64,000 bases of DNA from Pyropia yezoensis (lineage: Eukaryota > Rhodophyta > Bangiophyceae > Bangiales > Bangiaceae). A program made the position numbers and the translations under genes. The notes beneath the pieces were generated by a model, which was not told the DNA's origin, made no database searches, and was given only the letters and a program-made list of their open reading frames with translations. The stretch is taken from assembly GCA_009829735.1 (NCBI GenBank), contig CM020619.1, positions 33,830,283-33,894,282 of the forward strand, read 5' to 3'. This document shows, in pieces, positions 41,103-51,786 of the stretch. Numbering within the stretch: the first letter of the stretch is position 1; every line of letters starts with the position of its first letter.

Positions 41103-42113
41103 ATGGCACCGACAGCGTGGCTGACAGCGGCGGTTGCCGCAAACTGCTTTTTGCCGGGCAGTGGCGGCGGTGCGGACGGCGGCAGTAAGGGTGACGATGA
41201 CAGCAGCGGACATGCCTCGTCATCCTCGGCGGATCCGGAAGAACCGCAGGGTCAGGAGCCCTGGCCGCCAGGTCTGAATTTGATTGCCGACGGCCTTGCA
41301 TCGGCGGCAGATCTATCCGCGCGGGCAGTCGGAAGCGCTCTCGAGTTCCCAGTTGCGGGCCCCGGCGCAGAGCCATCAACCCCCGGCCGTGATGCGCCGC
41401 CTGCGGCAACTCCGACTGGACCTTCGCCACAAATTGCCAATCTGGGCACGGCCGTGCGGCCCGGTCGGGCTGTGGCACCCTCTGCGCGCCCCACCGCAAC
41501 CCTGGGGGCTGCGCAACTCCCTGCATCTGGCCCTGCGATATTGCCTTCCGTCCCGCCCCCCCTCCCCGGTTCGGTTGAAGCGTTTTCATTTACAGCAGAC
41601 GCCGTTGGGGGCTTGCTGGGGTCGACGCCAGCTGACGTGGCATTGGCTGCAAGGCCCTACGTGTGGTTGCACCCATCCCCCACGCTTGCTACTTCCACGA
41701 TGCGTCGGCGGCGCCCACGGGCGCGGATCCCGCGGCGGATCCTGGGCGTGCGTGACGGTGCCCCTGTGCACCTTCAGGACGTGGCAGAAATTATCCTTGA
41801 GGAGTGGGCTGCGGTATCACCCGCGGTAATTGCGCACTGCTGGGTCAAGGCGAGCGTCCTCCCGCTGGCTATGGCGGCGCGCATTTTAGCCGATTACGGC
41901 GACTACCGTGCCTCCCTTCGTCCTATTGCGGAGGATGTATCCGAGGTCCTGGATAAGATGGGGGGTTGTGCCCTGTCGTAGACCTGCTTTGGGGACGGTG
42001 ACAGAGCTGAGAATGAGCTCGCAGTGGAGGGCTGGCTGGGTCTGGAGGAGGACCCGCACGCGATTGAAGACACTGTGGACGAGGAGTGTGGGGTGCTTGG
42101 AGCGGAGGACTAA
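41103..42113 (+). pseudogene. Candidate pogo/Tigger-type transposase C-terminal remnant
   Basis: The frame is open from the LTR edge to TAA at 42111, broken by one TAG at 41979-41981. The first ~180 codons are Pro/Ala-rich and unrecognised. From about 41640 on, the block LQDVAEIILEEWAAVSPAVIAHCW resembles the helix near the C-terminus of Tigger/pogo (CENP-B-like) DDE transposases, where a tryptophan-containing segment is followed by T/A-I-A-N/H-C-W. After the TAG an acidic tail (LAVEGWLGLEEDP) is also typical of that family. The catalytic DDE core is absent, and element 2 sits directly upstream and may have displaced it. Confidence 0.45.
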
Positions 42114-44241
42114 AAATGGTTTGTAAAGCACTTGCTGTTGGTGTAACATAAGATGGAGAGCATCCACAGAGTGCCAAGAAACGGCGAAGTGCTTTGCACA
42201 TGTCGTGGGGTGGTTGGGGTGCAGGCGCAGAAGGGCGGCCAGCGCTAAGGTGGTCAGGCGCCCTGTCATTGACGATCGACCTGGGTCGACTGCTCCACCG
42301 ATTCGAACGATCGACGACCTTTTATCAATCAGGAAAATTACCCCAGCAGCTCGGAACAGAAGGCACTCCCAAATAGATGGGCTACTTGCTGGCGCACCCC
42401 TGCTATATGGTCGAATAATGACTGTACAGTCCGCGTCGCCGTTGCGGCGGCATCGGCGCGCGCGCGCCCAGCGAGGTGGCGCTCGCGGCGCACACGCTGG
42501 TAATGGTGGCGGCAGTCTTGACCGGGCGCCCAAGCTGGCAGCTGGAGACGCTGTTGTGGGCGGGAGCCTGGCTACCCCCCATAAAAGAACTGGGACTTGT
42601 TTGTACCGGGGCATGAGTCCATGTGCAGATTCAGCTTCCGAACCAGCGGCAACGGCACGCTTGAGCGACCAGTATCAGACGCGTCGCCTCCACAGCTATC
42701 GCTCTCACTGGCAACGGACCGAGGCGGGTTGATGCCGTTCGTTCCCGCACCGAGGGAGTGCAGGGAAGTCGGGCCTCGCAGGCGGGGCGCTGCCTAGGAG
42801 GCCCCTGCCTCGGCTAACGGGCTCGCTGGCCCCAGCTCCATTCGCGTGTGCTCCGCCATCTGCAGGCCAGCCACCGCCACACTATACTGTTCGCTCCAAC
42901 AGCGACTACCGTGGAGGCATCTACAACGGCAGCGGAAGCACTAGTCGAGGGGTCAACCATAACAGCACGAGGAGCATCGGTCCGCACTGCGGGTGCGCCT
43001 GGCGGGAAAAAAGCGCGGCAGCTCTGGAGCGGCGCTGGCTGAGATGTGGCGCCATCCAAAAGTTACTTTTGTATGAGAATATCCGCAAGTACCACTCTGA
43101 GCACGGCAGCACCTCTGAAGCGTTTGCACTTTTTTGAGCCATCGTAAAGTGCACAAAATGTTCAAAACATGTACTGACGCCCGTAACATCCGAAATATTC
43201 GTGCTCTCGGGAAAAAAAGGGCACCGTTGGACAGCTCTCGCGGAGGCCGTTCGAGTGGTGTGTCTAACTCAAAAATGTTCAGAGCCAAGAAAGATCAGGA
43301 TTCTATAGTGACCCGCCACAATTCATATCGTCCCTAATTTCTCGACGATGGACGTACAAATGCATCTCCACAGGACGTTGCGAAATACATGCACCGTGTA
43401 CCCACCGCTGTTCCACGACTGCACGCCTTCCGCACATGGCACCAGCGAGTGCTCTCGTCTGCGCCCCAGAGCTCGCCTCTCCCCGAGCAGGTGAACGCAC
43501 GGCCGGATGGTGACGTACGCTGCTCATCCAGCTGCCCTACGCTGCCCCCTCATCCCCCGCCCCACGTGTACGCACCACGCTCCGTGCCGGCGTGGCACCG
43601 GGCGGAGCTGGCAGGGAGAGCAGCGATGGATGCCCACCTTTTCCATGCAGCAGCAGGGCTACCAGCAGCCGCAGCGTCCGTGCACACTCTCGGCTTGGCC
43701 AGCAGCGACCGTCCCACTACCGACCGGCTTCGGCAGTGCTCGCGGCAGACCCTGCTTCGTCGAGGACGCCACGACCTACATCGTGCGGAGAGAGGGCAGC
43801 GGGTTGTTGTGATGGGTCGGGGGCGGGTGGCGCAGGGCTTTCTCTGCGCGGGAGGAGAGGACGGTGGTGCCCAGCCGTGCCCTTCGGAAGGAGACGCTGC
43901 GTGAGAATATGTACTTAAAGAGCGACCGCCTGTGCTCCCTCGGCCTCAGCCCCTGCGCGTCAACCCGACACCCACCGACCGTCCATCGACCAGCGCCCAG
44001 CGAGCGGCGCCCTTGGACCGCACCCTACCCCTCTCCCTCTCTTCTCTCCCCGCTTATCTTCCTCTTACCTTACCCTTCCCATCTTCCTTCCCCATCACCC
44101 CCCCCGCTGCGTACCCTTTGCACACCATCACCCCTGTGATTTCTCGAGATCGTCGGCAACGCGCGTAACAAGCGGCCGTCTCGCTCTCCCGTCGGCGCCA
44201 GCAGCACGGCCGCGGACCATGCCCTTCAACGCCCACGCCGC
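42114..44241. other. No supported gene; possible promoter near 43910
   Basis: AAAGCACTT at about 42124 is inverted as AAGTGCTTT at about 42189. Short open frames at 43507-43812 (+) and 43626-43904 (+) overlap each other and lack family signatures. A TATA-like TACTTAAAG near 43910 and a long pyrimidine tract at 44020-44105 precede the coiled-coil gene fragment that follows. Confidence 0.5.
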
Positions 44242-44560
44242 ATGTCGGCGGAGGAGGTGCTCGACGTGGCTGAGGCGCTTTCTGAGCGAATGAGCGCCAA
44301 CCGTGCCCAGGATAATGCCGCCATCCGCGCGGCTCAAAAGAGCAGGTGGCCAAGGAGGTCGGCAAGATGACAGGCGTGGAGGGGTCCCTGAACAAGGCCA
44401 TGAAGGAGGAGCTCGTGGCGCACGCTGCTCGTCAGCCCACAGTTACGCAAGTGGCTGCGGCTACGGCGGAGCTCGTCATCCCCGCTGTGATTGAGCGCGT
44501 GTCGTCCGCAGCTGCCGAGGACAACGCGCCTGTGGACAAGATGTCTGCCGCCGCCGCCGT
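44242..44560 (+). pseudogene. Frameshifted fragment of a helical (coiled-coil) protein gene
   Basis: An ATG at 44242 opens a helical, charged sequence (MSAEEVLDVAEALSERMSAN) that stops after about 45 codons. A second frame resumes in register at about 44343 with QVAKEVGKMTGVEGSLNKAM and runs for 70 well-behaved codons into Gly-rich low complexity. One missing base near 44341 would reconcile the two. The VEGSLNKAMKEEL...ELVIPAVIERV pattern faintly resembles the C-terminal helical region of EDC4-type decapping scaffold proteins, but this is weak. It could be a decayed gene or a sequencing error. Confidence 0.35.
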
Positions 44561-47136
44561 CGCCGCCGCCGCCACCGCCGGGCTGCCAAGCGGTGCCCCA
44601 TCCGCACGGTGCGTCGGTGGCTTTGGGGGGGGGGGGGGGGGGGGAGAGGAGGGGGGGGGGGTGGTCGGGATAAGGGCGGCGGCAGCTCGCTGCGTGCACG
44701 CGGGCGGCACACCCCGCGGCCGCCCAGCCCCGCCGCCGCTCCGCCGCCGCCAGCGACGGCGGTGGGCCCCTCCCGCCGCCGCCGCCACCGCCAGGCGGGC
44801 CGGTTGGCGGGGAGGGGGCTCTGCGGCTGCCGCCGCCGTCGCTGCCGCCGCCGTCGGGCCACCACCGGCCGTCGCGCCGTGCCGCCTCGCGGCTGCCAGC
44901 CACGGCGCTGACGCCTTGATCTTAAATACACCTGCTACAGGGTGGTACGTGTGGCGGCGGCGGGGGGGGTGTGGGACTGCCGCTGCCGCTGCCGCCGCCG
45001 TCGCCGCCGCCGCCCCCGCCGTCGCCGCCGCCGCCCCCGCCGCCCCCCGCATGCACCACCACAATCGAGGGTGGGAAGGGAACTGCGGCGGCGCCCCCGC
45101 CGGGGCGGCGCTGCCTGCGCCCCGCGTTGCGCAACGGTCCGACCCCGCGGGGCGGCGGCGTGGTGGTGCGGCGGGTAGAGTGGGGGGGGATGGCTTGTGT
45201 GGGGGGGATGGACGCCCGGCGGGGGGGTGGGAAGGGCGGTGGGGGGGAGGAGGGTCGGCGGTGCCGCCCCCGCGGGCACGCGCGCGCGCGCGCTTTAGGG
45301 CATCGCCAATGGCCACCACCCCCTTCACCACGATGCCATCCACCACCCCCCCCCGACATGCCGACCCCACTGCCCGTCTCCCGCCGCTGCCACCCACCGA
45401 GGGGCCGGCGGCGGTGGGGCGTGGCGGACGCGGCTGCCGCGCTGCCGCCGCTGCACCGCCGCCCGCCGCCGTGGCGGCCAGCCGTGGCCGCCAAGGGGGC
45501 GTCCCGCCGCGCCGTGCGCCTAGCCGCCAGACGGTCGGCCGGAGGACCTCCCCGCGGGGGGGGCGACGCTGGCTGCCTGCCGCACGCCTCCGCCCGCCGC
45601 TCCCTCCGCGTCGGCCCAGCGGCCACGGGGCCCGTGACAGCGGCGGGAGGCAACCACGGGGGTGCTCGCCAGGCGCCGCACGTTTCGCGCTGCCGTCGTG
45701 GCGGCGCGGGCGGCTGCCGCCGCGGAGCGTGCGGCCGCCGGTGCTGCCACCACCCGAACCGAGGCTGCCGCCTGCGGGGGTGGCGGCGCAGCCCGTGCGG
45801 GCGCGGCGGCGGCAGTGTCGGGCCGGGCACCAACGACGCGAGCGGCGCGACCGCGCGCGCTGGACCCCGGCGCCGTGCTGCGACGGCGCAGCCGAAACAG
45901 ACGGGCACGACGGCCAAGAGCTCCATGGCGCCCGATGAGGACACGGCCGCCCTGTCGGCAGAGGCGGCGGATGCAACGAGAGCCGCCGCGGACCCCGCGG
46001 CCGCTGCGGCCGACCTGGCCGACGCGGCTGCTGCGGCCGACGCGGCCGTCCGGCGGGTGGGCTGCGCCCAGGACGCCGAGGACGCCCGCCGCCGGTAGCG
46101 ATGGCGGTCGCCACCGCCGGCGTGCCGCACCCGGCCGCGGGGGTCTGTGGCGGGGACGGTTGGGAGGTGTGGCCACCGCCGCGGCTGGGGTGATCGTCGG
46201 CGCCGCACTGGCGTCACTGGCGCGGGCGGGGCGGGTGGACGATGGAGGTCCCCGGGCTGTGCCAGACGGACCACAGTTTGATGGGGTGGGGGACGGAGAG
46301 GTGGGAGGGGCCCCTGTTTGCAAACGTCTTACGCACACAAGACCCGCACGCACGGGCGCAGCGTCGTTGTTGTTCTGTACAGCTGCTGTTTTTGTTGTTG
46401 TTCGTGTTCTTGAGTGTACGTGCACTCTGCTTCGGTGTTTGTACTGATTCAAAAGAGCCCACCATTATGACAACGTAACCGCGACTTGTGTCGGACGGCC
46501 TTGACTGTTTCTGCAGTGGGTCTGCCGCAGCGTCGGGAACAGAGCGCCCCCCGCCCTGTGGCGAGGGCGGTGGCGGCGCAACTGCCTGCCTCGATGGAAG
46601 GCGTCGGGGCGGGCGAGCGCGGGGCGCCCGCCGCGGTTCGTCGTGATTCCTTTATTCGAATACTAAATACACTTAGAAATTGAGGTGTATGTATGTGGCG
46701 TGGTGCTTGGCCACTCGTGCGCATCCACGTTGAGCTGATGATCCGGTCGTCCACCAAAAACGACTATGCCGTGGCAACTGAGCCAGCGCATGGCCACCCG
46801 CGGCGCCCACTCCGGCATCGCCGGCGACACCTTCCCGCAGCTGCAGCTCGTGGTGACCACACACAGTGGGGTGAGGCGTCGCTGTTGTCCCCCGCTTTTT
46901 TTCTTCTTTTTGTGAGGACCACGCCCGTTTTGTCTGGCTGCCTTTGCTCGCCTTCGTTTCCGCTTCTATGCCCGGCTAGTCCCCGCCGCTGCTGCCCTCG
47001 CGCCGACGCCCGCTGTCGTTCTTCCGTCGTTGCCCTGCTCCCCCTCCCTCCCTCCCCCCCTCCATCCCCACCCCCTCCCTCCCTCTCCCCCCCCCTTTCC
47101 CGTAGCCGACTCACGGTTCACCCACCCGGCGCCACG
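44561..47136. other. GC-rich low-complexity region
   Basis: Long open frames exist in all six frames, up to 560 codons on the minus strand, but they consist of Ala/Arg/Pro/Gly repeats and no frame stands out. An Ala-rich amphipathic stretch around 45660-45830 (+) and one at 45925-46098 (+) are the best candidates for decayed coding sequence. From 46380 the DNA is less GC-rich. A small frame at 46766-46865 ends at a GTGAGG donor-like site and may be part of a 5' exon or uORF of the next gene. A long CT tract at 47035-47105 ends in CCCGTAG, an acceptor-like site. Confidence 0.5.
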
Positions 47137-48311
47137 ATGCGCGCGTGGCTGATGGACGGCGACGGCGCCGACGCGCCGCGGGCGCCCCACCAGCGCACCC
47201 CCAACGTGTCCGTAGAGGAGGAGGAGCTCCGTCGTTTGGGCGTGCTCTACTGGTTTATGGACCCCGTCGAGTACATGGCAGGTGCGTAGGGGGGGCGCCG
47301 TCCGTCCTCCTCGGCACACGGGGATTGTGGGTTTTGGGTGTTGGTGACGGTGTGTACCTTCTGGCGTGCTGCCCACCGGGAGGGGTGTTGCTTTTTTTGG
47401 GAGGAAGCGCCTGGCCAAGGACTTGGCGCGGCCAAAGTGGCTGACGACGTTGATGGGGCCGCGTGGCCGTTCCGTCTCTGTGGTTGTTGTTGTTTTTTGG
47501 CCGTCGCCCTTTTTTTGTCTTGTGCAGGCGGCGTTGACACGCCCGCCAAACGAAAGATGGAGGCCATCCGCGCGGAGCGGGGCTACGCCCACGCCGACGA
47601 GGTGGCGTGCTCCGCCGCCGCCATGGGCGACGCCTTCCCTGCCAAGTGCGCCATGTTCTTCGAAGAGCACCTTCATGAGGACGAGGAGATTCGGTACGTA
47701 AAGTCGCCCCGTCGGCCGTGCCCGACTCTCCTCGTGTGGGACCCTGGTGGGGGGCTTGCGTGACACGGTCGCCGACTGCTTGGCCAGTCGCCCGTCTCTT
47801 TGGCTTGTGTTGCGGGTGCACATGCTCGTCCCCGTCCGGTTCTTTCCCTGGCTCCTTGTTGGTTGACTGCTCACACTCCCTTCGTTTTCTCGCTGCTCCC
47901 ACTGTTTTGTCGAGAATTCCTGGCTGCCCTGCCCGCCCCCCTCGATGACCCCTTGTTTCTGCTCGTTACCGCGGCGGCCATCCCGCATCCCCCCCCTACC
48001 CCCCCTTCCACTGTTTGCTGCCCCCATCCTTCTCTAGCTATATCCTCGAGGGCGGCGGCTACTTTGACATCCGCTCCCCCACCGACGAGTGGGTGCGGAT
48101 GGCCGTCACGCCCGGCGACATGATTGTCCTCCCCGCCGGCGCCTACCACCGCTTCACCGTCGATGAGGGCGCGACGGTGCGGGCGGTGCGACTCTTCCGT
48201 GACGCCCCCATCTGGACGGCCGTCCCCCGGGGGAGCACCGACGGCTGCGGCGATGGCCTGGCGTGCCGCAAGGCGTACATGGCGGGCCTTGTCGACGCGT
48301 CGTCGGCGTGA
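47137..48311 (+). CDS. ADI1: Acireductone dioxygenase (three exons)
   Basis: Exons are 47137-47281, 47528-47693 and 48038-48311. The introns of 246 and 344 bases have GTGCGT and GTACGT donors and TGTGCAG and TCTCTAG acceptors, and they keep the frame for a 194-residue protein, close to the usual ~180. The sequence matches the cupin ARD family throughout: LGVLYWFMD, RGYAHAD, FFEEHLHEDEEIRY, YILEGGGYFD, DMIVLPAGAYHRF. The metal ligands H-x-H, the following Glu and the later His (YHRF) are all present. It oxidises acireductone in the methionine salvage pathway, giving the 2-keto precursor of methionine with Fe(II), in the cytosol or nucleus. The start ATG has context CACGATGC, and upstream exons of the 5' UTR are possible. 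Confidence 0.93.
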
Positions 48312-49090
48312 CGGCCGGCACGCGCTCGGTCCAGCTGCAGTTGTTGGGGTGGGTGGGGGAGAGGGAAGGGCGTGAGGTGGGTAGGTGCGTTGCCGGATGC
48401 CGCCTGCTGGGGAAATTTCCTAGCAGGCGACATGCACCTACCAGGGGAATGCGTCCTGCTCGGGTCTGCGCCTCGTTCTCCCGTCGGCGCCTCTTGTTCG
48501 CGTCTGCGCTTCCTGCTCGCGCTATGCATGTTGCCTGGGGGCGTCACGGGCCCCAGTTTTCCATGTGGCCGGGGTTTGTCCCCGCTCCACGTCTGTTCCC
48601 GGTGCGCCCACTGGTGGGCAACGCCTGCCCCTTCCTCGAATGGACCACCCCGTTTTCATGCAAGACGTCCACAGCACAGCCCACAAACAGCCAGCGCGTC
48701 CCCCGATCAAGTACAGTGCCTAACGTTCCCAGTGTCCTCCCTTCCCTTGGAGAGCGCCACCCCTGTCAGCATCCCTCCCCCTCGCCCGCACCCAGCAACA
48801 GCAACTGCAGCTCCTCTCCTCCCGGCACACCGCGGCGCCGGGCAGAGCCAAAAAACGAGCATCCCCCCCCCCGAACCCCCGCCCTCCGCGGTATGCCATA
48901 GCCATCCCTATGCATCAACCCAAGCCAGCAACACTTAGCCGCCGCCCATGCAGCCCAACGGCAGAGGCGGCGCACGTGGTAGCCGCTGAGGACAACAGCA
49001 ACAGCCTGTTTTTCCAGGGGGGAACGTAGAAGAAGATGCGCGCCCATCACCCTCCCACCCCCCACCCCAACACCACCAATCCCCTACCAC
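48312..49090. other. Convergent 3' regions of ADI1 and the sulfoxide synthase gene
   Basis: No gene. Imperfect repeats of the type TGCTCGCGTCTGCGC occur around 48450-48530. The two genes end tail-to-tail 780 bases apart. Confidence 0.6.
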
Positions 49091-51452
49091 CTAGCCCCCC
49101 CAAGCGGCGGTCGGGCGGTCATAGACGACCCGGAACTTCGAAAAGACGTACGGATAGCGGGCCTGGTAGAAGTTGCGGAACGAGGCACGTACCAGGGTGG
49201 TGTCGGTGGCCCACGAGGCGCCCTTGAGCACGTAGTGCTTGTTGTCAAAGAAGTCGGTCGAGTACGTTGGGTCTGCGGGCGTGCAACCACAAGATGGCAA
49301 TGGAGCGAGAGGAGCAAAGGAAGTACAAAAACAGACAGGCAAAGCGCCCACATGCAGCCAAACAGCAGTCACAGCACGCGCAGAGCAACAGTAACAGCAC
49401 GGAGAGGCCGTCAGTAACCGTCAACCAAGGCCGCCGCTCCTCGAGCTCCCATCCCACCTGCCCCCCCCCCCACCACCCCTACTCTCAATACAAAACCAGC
49501 CATAAAACGTACATGCAGGGTGCGCCTGAAAGCCCTCAAACGGAGCGAACACGGTCATGGTCCACTCCCATCCGTCGCCTATAAGGTCCCCCACGCCGAG
49601 TGCCGATGTCCCCGCCGGGTGGGCGCCAACGTCGGTCGGGTGGCGGCAGGCACAACCAAAGTTGCCATGCACCCCCGCCACCGGCAGGGCGGCGCCCCAG
49701 GGGAAGGGCGGCGGCGGCCCGTCGCCGTCGTCACCGCCACCGCCACCGGCGGCCGCCGCAGCGGCCGTGGGGTCGGCTGCACGACACTCCCGCCCCCCCA
49801 CGGGCGGAGAGGAGGGCACGCCAAACGCGGCGCGGTGCCACTCGGCCTCGGTTGGCAGGCGGCCGCCGGCCCACGCAGTGTACGCGCGGGCCTCCGCGAG
49901 GCTCACCGCCACGGGCCACGACGCCGCCGCCACCAGCGGCACCACCACCCCGTCTACGGTGCGGACGGCCCAGCCGACCACGGCCGCAGCCGGGTCACCA
50001 CCACCACCGCCGCCACCACCACCAGCCCCATCGACGGCTGCCCCTTCCACGGCCGCCCCCGCCGCATCCACGCGCACCCAGCTGGCGGGCGCCACCACCC
50101 CCGCCACACCCACCCACCGCCAGTCCTCTTCCGTCCACCAACGGCGGGTGGTGTAGCCGCCCGCCGCCACAAACGCCGCGAACGCGCCGACAGTGACGGG
50201 CAGGGCGGAAACGGCAAACGCGTCGACCGCCACGCCCACGGCTGGGAACTCATTGTCCCACCCAAACGCCCCCGCTGCCTCCGTCGCCGTGACCGGGGAG
50301 GATGCGGGGAGGAAGGTGGTGGAGGGGGTGTCCTCCCCGTCCGCGTCGGCCCCAAAGTTGCGCCCGGGATCAAGCTCCGCGGGGCGGGGGCGGCCGAGGA
50401 CCGCCCGTCCCGCAGGGACCGACACCACCACATCCCCCACCATCGGCCCCACCACCGGCTCGCTCCGCCCACCGTCGTCGCCGTCGGCATCACCGCCGCC
50501 GCCATGGCGACCATTCCTGCGTCGCGTGGCAGCGGCAGCCGCCGCCGCCTCGGCAGCCGCCACAAGCGTGTACGCCGTAAGCGGCGGCGGTGCGCCGCCG
50601 CTGTCGCTGCCCGCGTCGCGCGCGACGCGGCCACCCCGCTTTTGGGCCACCATGTAAAGCAGAGTTTCGACGTGCATCGCGTCGTGCTCGACTGCGAGCG
50701 CCAGCGCCGCCCGCGGCAGCCGCGCGGCGGCCTCCACAATCCGGGACCGCACGTCATCGCGGTAGGCAGTGATGGCCGGCAGGGGCGGCCACACCGGCGG
50801 TGCGGGCGGGTGCGCGTGGCAGATGCTCGGGTCCTCCACGTCGGGGTCAATGCCACGGGAGAAAAGGTAGTCGTAGGCCGCGTTGAAGGGGGCGTGGCGA
50901 ATAAAGGGGCGGAGGGTGTTCCAGTCAAATGCGGGGAGGTGGCCCATGTCTGTGTGGGGGAGGACGGGGTGGAGTGGAGGGGGAAGGAAGGGAAACAAAA
51001 CAACCAAAGAGCGTCAACGACAACCAGTCAAAGCACCATTGTGGCAAAGGAGGGGAGCAGACTCAACGAAACAGGTTAGCAGGTGGCCTCTCTACCCGCG
51101 CCGCAGCCCACCTGTACTCCCTTTCTGGCCGCCTCTCACCCCACTGGTCAGACGAGCATTCCTCCCCCTTCCCCCCCCCCCCCTTCCCCCCCTCTCTCCT
51201 CTACGTACAAAAAAGGAACGGGTTCCGCAGCGCAATGGGCCGCTCGAGCATTGACTCGGCGCCAATGGTGGTGTCAAACAGCGCGTCTGTCTGCGCCCAC
51301 AGCTTGCGCAGGAGCTGCATCAGGCGCTCATTGTCACCGGCACCGTCCACCCCCGCGCCGCCGCCGCCGACGCCCTCCTCCCCGCCGGGCCCTGCCGCCA
51401 CCGGCCGCTCCCCCCCCACGCCCCCCCCATACTTGCCCCCCTTAGCTGCCAT
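49091..51452 (-). CDS. EgtB/OvoA-type non-haem iron sulfoxide synthase (three exons)
   Basis: Minus-strand exons are 51452-51209, 50949-49513 and 49272-49091 (TAG stop), with introns of 259 and 240 bases and GTACGT donors. The spliced protein has about 620 residues. The N-terminal DinB-like half spans the first intron: LRNPFLF continues into YMGHLPAFDW in exon 2, and then HDAMHVETLLYM supplies the H-x3-H-x-E iron ligands. The C-terminal FGE/SUMF-like half has GGRLPTEAEWHRA, GDGWEWTMTVFAPFEGF and, across the second intron, the YVLKGASWATDTTLVRASFRN block. Such enzymes join cysteine or glutamyl-cysteine to (tri-methyl)histidine in ergothioneine or ovothiol synthesis. No methyltransferase domain is fused at either end, unlike fungal Egt1 or typical OvoA. 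The start is uncertain: ATG 51452, 51566 or 51686 are all in frame. Long Gly/Ala inserts lie between conserved blocks. Confidence 0.88.
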
Positions 51453-51754
51453 GTCACTACACCGACCGCCGAGGCGGCGCACGCCAACGCCGCCGCCGCC
51501 GCCGCCGCCGACGCTGCTGTCGTGCAGCGGCAGCGCGGGCGACTGGCGCATCCGAAGAAGCACCATTGTGGCAGCGGCCAAGCCCCACCCAGTCCCCCTC
51601 CGCCCCTTCACAAGCGGGGGGCCCGTCCACGTCCCCGGGAGGGGGAGGTTGGGGGGGAGCACTGGCAAAGCTCCGTTCCCGGCCAACCGACCGCTCCGCC
51701 GCGGCTCCCGATTGGCAGACAGGCCCGGCTCAAGCAGAGCCGACCCCTCCTCAG

Positions 51755-51786
51755 ACGCTTCACACGCGGTGAAGCGTGTGAAGCGT
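51755..51786. repeat. 13-bp perfect hairpin upstream of the sulfoxide synthase gene
   Basis: ACGCTTCACACGC at 51755-51767 is inverted at 51774-51786 with the loop GGTGAA. It lies 70-300 bases upstream of the possible start codons, in the promoter or 5' UTR. Confidence 0.85.

Noticed and set aside
44432..46114. 560-codon minus-strand open frame
   Set aside because: The translation is Arg/Pro/Ala low complexity, and equally long frames exist on the other strand; GC-rich DNA simply lacks stop codons.
46766..46865. Extra coding exon of acireductone dioxygenase
   Set aside because: Joining its donor to the acceptor at about 47103 does not keep the dioxygenase frame; at most a uORF or 5' UTR exon.
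51453..51686. Upstream extension of the sulfoxide synthase to ATG 51686 or 51566
   Set aside because: The added residues are Gly/Pro-rich and unlike the family; kept only as an alternative because no in-frame stop excludes them.
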